64,000 nucleotides of DNA from the NCBI GenBank assembly GCA_020152595.1, contig JAIGNY010000918.1, forward strand, positions 795,001-859,000, written 5' to 3'. Below are positions 50,801-62,028 of this stretch, piece after piece. The position numbers and the translations under genes are program-made. This stretch comes from Chiridota heheva. Its lineage: Eukaryota; Echinodermata; Holothuroidea; Apodida; Chiridotidae. Position 1 is the stretch's first letter, and every line of letters begins with the position of its first letter. Below the pieces are notes generated by a model, which saw only the letters and a list, made by a program, of their open reading frames with translations, was not told where the DNA came from and did no database searches.

Positions 50801-53800
50801 AAGCCGCTGAGAATTACATGAAAGGGATGTATGAGGTTGCTGCCCACTACTCTCGGCAGGTAAAGTCATTGGTTCTACTGTAATTGGCTGCTTTTTTTTT
50901 AGAATAGATTTTATTTAGTTGCCTTCTGTGGTTTTATGTGATAATATTGGTTTCGAGTTGCAAGTGAATCCCATTTAAAAGATGTGACCTTTTTGAGTAA
51001 TTGGTAGTCATTTGTCTAATCCATGTATGGTTTAAATGGTAATGATGTCATAAAACTGTGGTATATCATTATTTTACAAACATTAAATGCATTTAACATT
51101 TGGTATTTTACAAATGTTAAACGCATCTGATGTTTAGTATTTTACAAATTTAAACATTTAAAAAAAATATTAAATGCTTCTAACACTTGTTGTTTGATAA
51201 ACTTTAAATGTATGTAGCTACATGTGCAGGGCAAGTGTCCTTTAGGTTCTCATTTTTGGTTCTGATGTGATAGCATCAGGAACCTATGCGATCATGATGG
51301 CGTGTTTGTGTGTATGTATGTGTGTCTGTATGTATGTATGTGACAACCAGCTTGTAAACGATATATCTTAAGATTGATATACTGGATTCATGCCATATGG
51401 TCCATAAATGTCTCCTATTGTTTTTGATGGTGATGTCATGCATATTGATAAGTAGGCAGGGCCTAATATAAATATCTTGAAATGTTCATATTTTAACAAC
51501 CACGTGTCTGTTTTGTTTCATATTTGGTATAATTATGATGTTAGCTTGTGTGTACATGTTATTGATGTAAAAATGTTGAATTTCACTAACATGCATAGTA
51601 GACAGGGCGTAATATGATTTTGTTGAAAAGAGCTTGTAAACATGGTATCTCAAGAAGGGTAAACTGGATTCATGTTATATTTGCTACATAGATAGCACAT
51701 GGTTTGTAGATGTGCCCTCTTGTTTTTGATGATGATGTCATGCATATTAATGAGTGGGCAGGGCTTAAAGTGAAAACCTTGAAATGGTTTTTTTTTAACA
51801 ACCACATGACTTTTGTTTCATATGTGGTATATTTATGATGTTAGCTGGTATGTACATGTTTATGATGTAAAAACATTGAATTATATTAATATGAATAGTG
51901 GGCAGGACTTAATATGATTTTCCAAAAAGAGCTTGTAAACGCAGTATTTCAAGAACGGTAAACTAGATTGATGTGTTATTTGTCTGATACACACAGCCCA
52001 TGGTCTGTAGATGTGCCCCTATTGCTTTTTTTGTAGTGGTGATATTATGCATGTAAATGAGTAGGCAGGGCTTAAAGTGAAAATCTTGAAATCTTCATTT
52101 TTTTAACAACCACATGTCTGTTTGTTTTATATTTAGTATAATTATGATGTTAGCTGGTGTGTACATGTTCATGATGTAAAAACATTGACTTTCATTAATA
52201 TGCGTAGTGGGCGGAGCTTAATATGAATTTGCTGAAAAGAGCTTGTAAACATGGTATTTCAAGAATGGTAAACTGGATTAATGTATTATGTGGTACTCAG
52301 ATAGCCCATGATGTGATATGTAGATGTGCCCTAGTGTTTGTAAGATCAATGAGCAACCAGTTTTGCATCATACTTGCTTTTATAATGTTTTTAATTATGG
52401 TGCAAATGCTAATGTTGTCAACATTTTTATTGATCTGCATGGTGGGTGTGGCTTATGAATAAATATCATGGAACAAATATTTCATGATATGCACTGACAT
52501 GACAGTTAATACAAATTTTGCAAATCAATCAACTTATGTAAAAAAAGCATTGGAACCACAAAACCTTTTAGTTCTGTTTTTTTAATATCAGTACAAATTA
52601 GGAATACGTTAAGTTCAATAAATGCCCTTTCTACTGCTGCCCCCTTAAAGTAAGTGTTGAATATTAATTTTGACAGATCTTTCAAAGTTCTGTCTATGGC
52701 AGATATAGAAATAGTGTGTATCTAGGTGGCTGTAAATGAGCACTAGAGACCAGAAATGTATATGTTGTTTCGTTGTCACTGCAGGGTCAAACACATCAAG
52801 TTTTGCTCGAGGAAGCTCACAAGCGAGCATCAGAAGCCATATTGAAAGAAAGGTAGGTGGAGTTGCAATTGTAATAGATGTTTTTAATGAAAATACTACT
52901 TCTGGAGATAATAGTTTTTCATCTTAGTTTCATCTTCATTATAGTTACATGCAATAGAAACAGGTTTTTCTGGTGTGCTCTCACTTCTTTACCAAGTGCT
53001 CCTTCATTAAGATATGACCCCTGATTTGTTTCAGCCTGTTTATGCATGTATGAATGTGTTACTGAAGGAGACATAGGTACTTGTCGTTGATTGTTTTGAT
53101 CTTTGCACTAACTGATGTATGTACAGAGAAGCATTTTATCTACAATCCTGGACAAACTTCTTTACCCTTTTTTTTCCCTCTACCCTGTTACAATGTTGGG
53201 GCATGACTTGGACCTACAGCTTTTAACACTCACTTCTAACATTAAAATGGGGTCTTAAAAAATGAGGCAAGGAGAAACACTTGAGATTACTAATATCATG
53301 ATTGCTTGAATTGAAGTGTTCCCCTATGCAATAGCCTGTGCATTGTCCTGGATAGTTTTTTTATGATTATTCAAGCGAAGACGAAATTTTGAGCCTGTTT
53401 CACTGACAGTTGCCATGACTGCATTGAGTACAAAAAAGTAAATAGATAACATTGGAACTATCACAAGTGAGAGGGGGAGGTCGAAATTGAATGTTGGTAC
53501 GAGGGGGGGGGGGGGGTTGATGAAATTAGCAGGGCATATACATTAACAGTTACCATTGTTTATAGATGGTTGGGAAAGTTTGGATGAAGTAATTAGGGAT
53601 CTGAGATTGGGTGGTTGGTGCCTAGCATTGAGGGGTGGTTCTTTGAAGAGGTCATGAATTTGGGGGTCAAGTTATAAGATCTGAAGAAAGAAAATTAAGA
53701 TTAAGGGAAAGTTTACTAATTTGGTTGTTGATATTAAATACTATAGGGATCTGATTTTGTTGTGCTCACAGTTATAACTTAATAGATTGTTCCTGTTGTA

Positions 53801-56800
53801 TTTAGAGACTTTCAAGACAGATTCCTTTATAACCTGACAGGGATAGTCCTTAGTGAGGATCTGGCCTATGAAATTACCCACATGTGTAATGTAATCATTT
53901 AGATCAGAACAGATTCTTTTGATGCGTAAGCGTTGGCTAAAGATAATGAATTTCTTGAGATTGATGGGATGGAGGCTATTAAAATTTAAATAGCTGTCGC
54001 TATCGGTCGGTTTATATAATATATATATATATATATATATATTTACTTCAAGTTATACCTTACCTTCCATGCTATAATTATGCAATCTGGTCATACGACC
54101 TGATTCTAACGCACTTCTAACCGACCCTAAAAGACGCAGTAGCCAGCCAAGCCCTGACCTCCATAATACCTCTGTACCACCTCACTCTTTTTCAGCGCGT
54201 TTGTTTCACAACATCGCTGAAAACTGGTCATTTTTGTTTTATATTTCATTAACCTTTCTAACTCTTTTCTCTTCGGCAGCTTCTACCTGAAGGGTTTTTA
54301 CGCTGCCCGTTCTCATCTGGCTCGCCTTTTCAAGTCTTCCGAGAGAAGGGTGAGGTAGCCATGGGTCCGAGATTTCTTGGCCGACCTACACGACTTTACC
54401 CGTGTAGCCTACATAGGATAGCGGGTTTTGTCTCCATTCGTACATAGCGAATGGCTAGTTGAGCGTCCTACTCTCGTGGTGGGTGTTTTAGGCCCTAGAG
54501 CACAGGTTGTGCCTGCCTGGGGTCCTCTCGCCCGGGAATTAGTCTTTTTCTCCCTTAGCCCCACCCGCCTCGAGGTGACCCTAGCGTTATACTATGTATA
54601 GTGTTTAGCACGCTAGGATATTTCAGTACACCTTTCGTATGCATTAAGCCAATTTCTTTTTTTTTTTCGATTTTGGCGCATGCGCATTGGGTCATAGTCA
54701 CCGCTGGGTAAATGTGGGGTCGCCCTGTGACAACTCTAGGGAGCTACAGTTGTTACTAGCGAGCTTATTTTCGTTTTCACGTCAACAGCATATGAATATT
54801 TTTATTTTTCTCACACAGTTTTGAGTTAAAATATTTAATTTTCAGGATTGAAATTGGGGTGTCGGAGAGACCGTGGGTGGGTCTCTCCGACGACCTAATT
54901 ACAGGGAAAATAATCTTTCCTTTTTATCTTTACAGACCTCAAGTACACAGTGGTTGGTGTTTCCCACGCTACCCCGGCGCTAGTAAAGTCATTACGTTGG
55001 ACGCGTTTTCCCGGGTTTCTAAAGTTTTTCAGATAGAAAATTTTTTGGTTTTAATTTTTTTTCTGTTAAAGCAAGTGTTGTTGTTCTGTTTAGAATGCTA
55101 TGCCTCGTCTCTCTTTAGCGTGTCCGTAAGATCATAGTTACTTTGCCGTGTTTAGGTTTGTACGCTTGGACTTACGTTCTTCTCTTAAGAAATTTATTTT
55201 TCAGTAAAAAAATTTTCTGTTTAAGAGAGTTTTGGTGTTCTGTTTAGACTGCTAGGCCTCGTCTCTCTTTAGCGTGTCCGTAAGATCATACTTACTTTGC
55301 CGTATTTGTGTATGTACGCATGGATATATGTTCTTCTCTTTTCAGATATATAAAAGAGATTCACTGAGAAGGTTACGCTCTTAGAGGCGTTGCGCCTAGA
55401 GCGTAACGAAAGAGAGAGAGAGAGAGATAACCTCTTAGGGCGTTAACGCCTAACGTCGCCTAAGTTGTAAAAACGGTTCCATTGGACAGTCCCTGTCGAT
55501 TCCACAACCCTTGTAACGCGTTGAACGCCGGTTGTTGTGAGTCCGGGACGGTTCCATACGGTTCGGAGTCCATACGGTTCCGCGGCCCGTTGTTACGGGC
55601 TTAACAGTTCCATTGGGCGGTTCCGTGAGTCCATACGGTTCCGCGGCCCGTTGTTACGGGCTTAACGGTTCCATTGGGGGACGGTTCCATACGGTTCGCG
55701 GCCCGTTGTTACGGGCGAACGGTTCCACGGTTCCGCGGCCTGTGTTTACGGGTCCGTATTTAACAGATTAACGTACATAGTGCGGTTTAATCGTTATACG
55801 CCCACTAGCTACAAGCTACGTGGTCGGGTGACAGGTGACATTCTTGACAAGAAGTATAGCATTGGCAGCTATTTTCTTCTTGGTCCCGTAGCCATTAGCT
55901 ACGCAGTTTCACGGCTTGTGTGAACGCATTTAAGACTGTCGTTGAGCGTTATACGTTCCGTATTTATTTTCACCTGTATCATGGACATGGAGGACAGGTC
56001 CCCAGTGTCGATGTTTTACACACCCAGGATGTCCCGCGATGCGTGGCGTGCAAACGCTTCTTTAATTTACGCTCGGTGACATCCATCTCACGTGTTATGC
56101 GTGCAGATTATGCTGCGAGTCAAATCCCTGTACTCTTTGCAGCGATTGGGATCTAGCGGCGTGGTCGGAGCACAGACTCCACGCGACTGGTATTTTCAAA
56201 GAGCGGCGGAGAAAGTGGAGAAGCGACGGTCCGATAGGCCCTCTTCGTCTTCCCCCCCCGCCGCCGCCACCCAGGCTTAAAGTCGCCCACCTCCCGTCCG
56301 GGGGCGCGGCCGCCGCCCACTCTCAGCGGGCACCTCTTGAAGGGCCCCTCAACTGAGCAGGCGTGACGCTAACACGTACTCCAGTGGTGCCTAACACTGT
56401 GTCAGAGCCTCCCGTCTCCCCGTTAGGGTCTCCCGAAGAGCGAGGCAGACCCCGGAGGAGGGACAGGGATCGGGACAGTGCACGCAAGGAGAGGCAGAGT
56501 CGACGTCACAGGTCCTCTTCCTCTTCCTCATCCTCCCCTGAGTATAGGCGGAGACATAGGAAGCGGCAGAAAAGTCGGGGCCACCCCTTCGAGAATCCCG
56601 CTTTTCAGGACACGCTCCAGAAAACACTGGAGACTTTGGTGTCGCAGGCTCTGGAGCGGAGACTATCGTCTCCTGCTCCTCAGCCCCCGGCAGCTACCAC
56701 TGCCGCGGCTTGGCACCCCCCTGACCCAGAGGTCTTGGAGGAGGATGCCCTCGACATCTACCCCTCGGGAGAGGATGTCGATTTGCTGGACGTCTCGGAT

Positions 56801-59800
56801 ACGGCGCGGGAGAGTCCCCCGGTACGGGGGACTCCTTCTGCCGCCCCGGTTCCAGTCGTCCGCAGTGCCGATCTTACGATGCCGTTTGCACCGGATATGG
56901 CCTCCGTATCCTACCGGATATCGGACGAGGTCCTCTTTCCGCCACCCCGGTGGACCCCCTTTTACAAGGAGAGCGGGTCGCCCAGCTCTTGGATTTCCTG
57001 GCACGGGAAATCAAACTGGAGGTCACAGAGGATCCCCTAGTCGAGGCGGGCCCGCAGTCTCAACGTAGACTGCTAAGCTCAGCCCCGAGGGATGCTACGC
57101 CACGGGCTAAGAATTTCCCCATTGATGCCTCCCTGATTTACAGGATTAGACATTGGGCTAGGGTCCCGGATAGGGACTGGACGGCCTTCCACCGGGACGT
57201 TGATCGGGCCACGCAGGTCCGGCCTACGGATTTTCGGGAGGTCATACGCCCTCCCGGAATCCCGGAGGCAGTGTGGCAACTCCTCCGCCAACCGGCGAGC
57301 GGCACCGCAGCTGTGTCTGGCTTGGACAAGGCTCCGAAATTTCTGGATCCTGCGGTCCAGCGGAGGGAAACTTCCCTATTAGCTGTTGACCGGACCGTCC
57401 GACGGGGTTATAAGTACCAGGCCCTTGCCGTTTGGGTAACGGAAGGCTTAGACTCGGTCTTGCGCAGGCATCTTCCGGCCGACGTCCTTACACGTACCCT
57501 GCCTCTGTTAACTGGACTCTCGGATTTGCTCGACGCGACAGTCGACCAACTTGCCCGAGCCTCCACTAGGACGGTCCGGGAGAGACGCGAGAATATTCTC
57601 CCTCTCCTTGGACTCTCAGGCGGACCTTCGGCGGTTGCCAGCTGAGGGTCCGGACCTATTTGCTGGTCACTTCCGAGATGTTCTGTCGCGCCAAGCTGGC
57701 CGCCAGGACGATCTTCGGAAGACTCAGAAGCTGTTAGCGAAGACGAAGCCTTTCTCTTCTCTTCCCGCTCGTCGCCACCTTCAACCCCGTTCAGCGGGGC
57801 CGAGTACGCCTAACCGGCGACAGTTCCGACATCGCGGTGCCACTGTCACGGCGCCCTCTTCAGCTCCTCCCTCTCGCGCCAGGAGTCCGCCGTGGACCAG
57901 CAGAGGGCAGGGCGAGGACCAGTCGACGCTCCTTCCCGCTGCACGCAGAGCGGGTACCTCTTCCCGAGGAAGGGAAGGCCAGGGGCGGCGTTTTTGACCC
58001 ACCCCGACTCCCCGTTGAATGGGGCTTCAGTCGGGGCGTCTACAGGAATTTTCAGAGGCCTGGGAGAGTATCACCACCGACAAGTGGGTGCTCCGAACCA
58101 TTCGGCAGGGTTACCGTCTGGAGTTCACGTCTCCCCCGCCTCAGGGAGGGTCTTCGACCCACTCCCACGCCTCGTCTGGGCGACCACACTGAGTTGTTGA
58201 GGTCCGAAATCGGGAGTTGCTGGCGAAGAACGCCATCACCTTCATCCGAACCCTCCCAGGAACCTCGTAATGTCCACGTTTTTCCTGGCCCCCAAGAAGG
58301 GGGAACAAGTGGCGCCCGATAATCAATCTCAGGCCACTCAACAGTTTCATTCGACCGTTGAAGTTCAAGATGGAGACTCTTCGCTCCATCCTCCCTCAGT
58401 TGACGAGGGGCCTGTGGGCCACCTCCGTCGACCTCGCGGACGCATATCTCCATGTGCCGATGTTAGGAACACAGGCGTTTTCTGGCGTTCCAATTCGAGG
58501 GAATGCGTACACGCGTTCAGGGCGTTGCCCGCCGGCTTCGACTGCCCCAGGGTCTTCACCGGATTACGAGGTTCAGCGGCCTTCTTACGAAGGCAAGGCA
58601 TCCGAATCTTTATGTACCTCGCGACTGGCTGATCGTTGCGATAGGCGCAGCCACCGTCGAGAGACACTGAACGTGGTCATACGGGTGGCCCAGGACTTAG
58701 GGTGGGTGATCAACCTCGCCAAGTCCAACCTTGTTCCGTCTCAGACTCCCACTTTTCTGGGGCGGTCCTGGATTTTCCTCGCGGTCGTATCCGGCCGCAC
58801 GGAACGGATCCTTGCCGTGAGGGCGGAGCCGGCGTCCTTCTCGTTACCCGGCCTGCGCCGGCGCGAGCCTGGCTGGTATTCTTGGGGTACCTAGCCAGCC
58901 TCGTAGATGTGGTCCCCATGTGCAGGTTTTACATGCGGGATCTACAATTTCATCTACTGAGTCATTTCGTACCATCCAGGAGAGACCTCAGCGTCCTCGT
59001 TCCCGACACGGGCGGTGGTCCCCACATTTGGTGGTGGTGCGTCCACTCGCACCTGTCACAGGGAGCGATTTTCCGCCCGTCAGACCCTCGATGTCGGTGG
59101 TGACCGTCGTCTTTGACGGGTGGGGCGCGATTTAGCGTGGTCCCAGGTCGCGGGATTTCGGACGGGCGCCTGGTGCGATCGGCACATCAATCTGTTGGAA
59201 CTAGAGGCGATGCGCCGGGCTCTTGTTCACTTCCTACCTCAGGTCCGAACAAGACTGTTCTCATACGACGGACAACACCACGGTAGTGGCGTTTATCAAC
59301 AGACAGGGAGGCACGAGATCCAGGAGCCTCTGGATCTTAGCCAAGTCCCTTCTGTCTTGGTGCATGTTGAACAAGGTCACGCTCCAGGCGGTCCACCTGC
59401 CAGGCACGGAGAACACGATTGCGGATCTGTTGTCCCGCCTCCGGGAGCCCCACAGAGTGGGCTCTTCTCCAGCGGGTGGCCGCCGCGATCTGGTTAACCT
59501 TCGGTCTCCGGACGTAGATCTGTTCGTGTCCGTGGACAACCACAAGCTACCAATTTTTGCGCTCTCACCCCGACTCGAGAGTCTGGGCGGTAGACGCGCG
59601 TTCACGATCGGTGGACCCACGCCGTGGGCTATGCCTTCCGCCCGTTCGCTCTCGTGCCGAGAGTACTGAACAAGGTGGTGTCCGATCGGTGTTCCATGTT
59701 TCTTCTGGTGGCTCCCAATTGGCCCGGCCAACTGTGGTTCCCTCAGCTTCTCCATCTTGTCGCAGGTTTCCGTCACGAACTTCCGGTCTCGGACGAGTTA

Positions 59801-61883
59801 GTCTCCATACCGGGTTCGGCGAACTGCACCACAATCCAAGAGCGCTCCATTTGACTGTGTGGCCTCTATCCGCGAATCCCTTGTGTCGCAAGGTCTTTCG
59901 AGGCGGCTGCCCAAGTGGCGGCCTGCAGCCGGAGATCTTCCACTTTGGGCATGTATGCTTCCAGACTCGGAATGTTCGAGACTGGTGCCGGATAGATCGG
60001 TTTCTCCGCATACTGGCGCCTCTTAGTGACGAGCGGACTTTTGTTGGCCCAGTTTAATCTGAATAAGTCCATCAATACGGTCAAGGGGTTCCGTGACGGC
60101 CATAGCGGCTATCCACCGGGGCTTCCTCGGCGGCTCGACTGTCACCGACGCGCAGCCTCTGGAACGGTTGATTAAGGGATGTTCTTGCAACGGCCTTCAG
60201 TTCGAACCTTGCTCCCCCTTGGGATATGCAGGTGGTCCTCGAGACTTTGGCACGGGCTCCGTTTGAGCCTCTGCCGGAATGTCCTCTCAAGGAACTGACG
60301 ATCAAAACTGTGTTTTACTCTCCGCAGCCTCGGCTAGGGCGGGGCGCTCTTCACGCGCTCTCCCTCAAAGAGGGTCATATTCGCTTTGAATCGGGGGGCG
60401 TTCGTCTCGTGCCCGACCCGGCCTTCTTAGCAAAGAATCAGACGATCGAGTTTTTACCAGAACCTATTTTCCTTCCGTCGCTCGCCACGTTTTCTGACAC
60501 GACAGAGGACAAGGTCTGTGTCCTGTTCGGTGTCTCAAACATTATATCAAGCGACGCAACCTTTTCGGAAGGGCGTTACCGCTCTTTTGTGTCCTTCCAA
60601 CAGCCGCGATCGCGCTGTCTCGCGTGATACGATTTCCCGCTGGATTGTTCAGGCGATCACGTATAATCGGTCCGCGTTGTTCGCGAACGTTCGATTCTCC
60701 ACGCGCACCAGGTACGAGGCATAGCTGCGTCAATTGCGCTTTTGGTGGGGTTCCCCTTCACGAGATCCCGTGCTGCCGTGTGGAAAACGCCAGCCACGTT
60801 CGTCTCAGCTTATCTGGTGGATATTCGGACTTTCAGGGCGGAGTTGCACGGCCGTATTTTTCGAAGACGACCACCCCTTCTTAAGGTGGGTGTTCTTTTC
60901 TTATTCCCGTTCTTTTAAAGTTGTTTACGTTATTTGTCTTAACGTTTTCGTTCCTTCATTTTCACTAACGTTTAATTTCGCCTTTGTTGGGCTGTGGTTA
61001 TTTCGTTTGTTTACTCTAACGAAACTTTGCGTTGTTTTGGCAATTCTTCTTTTCGTTCTTTTCCGACGGAATTTTTGCCGCTTTTGGCGCATTTCGTTTC
61101 GTTACGTTTTACTAACGCGGTTCCGTTGTTTTCTGCTTAGTTTACCTTTACAGACGGTTTGTTCACTTCATGCTTTCTGACCGCTCCGGCCCTCTGACGA
61201 ACTTGGTGAGTTTTCGTCATGCCGCGTTTTGAGCGGAGTTTACAGTTTGTTTCTGTTCACTGTCGGGTTGCGTTTGCGTGTTTTTCACGTATGTGTCACC
61301 ATTGTTCTGTTGACGTTTTACCTCCGTTATTTTCCGCAAGGTGTTCTATGTTTCCTTGCCATAACTTGTAGTGGGTTGCTATTTCTCATAGTTCCTATTC
61401 GGAGGTCTTTCGTCCTTACGGGGAGAAGGAATTTAGTCCCTTACGGGGTTTTTTCGACTAAGTGCGAGTGCAGTACCAGCCTTTAAAAAAAAAAAAAAAT
61501 ATGTGTGCTTCAGTCTGAACTCCCTTCCTTCCTTTCCTCGGTTGCAATCTGATTGCATAATTATAGCATGGAAGGTAAGGTATAACTTGAAGTAAATTTG
61601 CCGCTAAGCGTAGCGGGGATATTTCTGAGAGTTATACTTACCTTCCATGCATCCCACCCGCCTCCCCTCTCGTTCAGGCCTCGGTGGAATGTTGAGTGAG
61701 GTGGTACAGAGGTATTATGGAGGTCAGGGCTTGGCTGGCTACTGCGTCTTTTAGGGTCGGTTAGAAGTGCGTTAGAATCAGGTCGTATGACCAGATTGCA
61801 TAATTATAGCATGGAAGGTAAGTATAACTCTCAGTAAATATCCCCTTTACGCTTAGCGGGGTAAATATAAATGTATATATATA

Positions 61884-61933
<50 letters not shown>

Positions 61934-61986
61934 ATCCATAAATATATATATGGGATCCATATATATATATATATATATATATAGGA

Positions 61987-62028
<42 letters not shown>

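Larger units (their letters stand above)
54041..61866 (+). mobile_element. DIRS-like tyrosine-recombinase retrotransposon (7.8 kb), decayed coding regions, intact ends
   Basis: Left end ATTTACTTCAAG; right end GCGGGGTAAAT. Positions 54061-54187 and 61694-61820 are inverted repeats, identical over 127 bp by eye. An internal complementary region at about 51 to 150 bp before the right repeat (61551-61650) consists of the reverse complement of the left end (61551-61597 against 54041-54087, exact over 47 bp) joined to that of the right end (to 61650 against 61809-61866, few differences). This is the DIRS-1 layout that allows a circular intermediate. Coding order on + is gag-like, RT, RNase H, methyltransferase-like, then tyrosine recombinase, all with frameshifts. 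It is GC-rich compared with the host intron. No target duplication is expected for this group and none is seen. Confidence 0.9.

Noticed and set aside
57079..59776. Numerous minus-strand frames of 60-171 codons in the DIRS-like element
   Set aside because: GC-rich antisense shadows; the conserved domains all read on the + strand.
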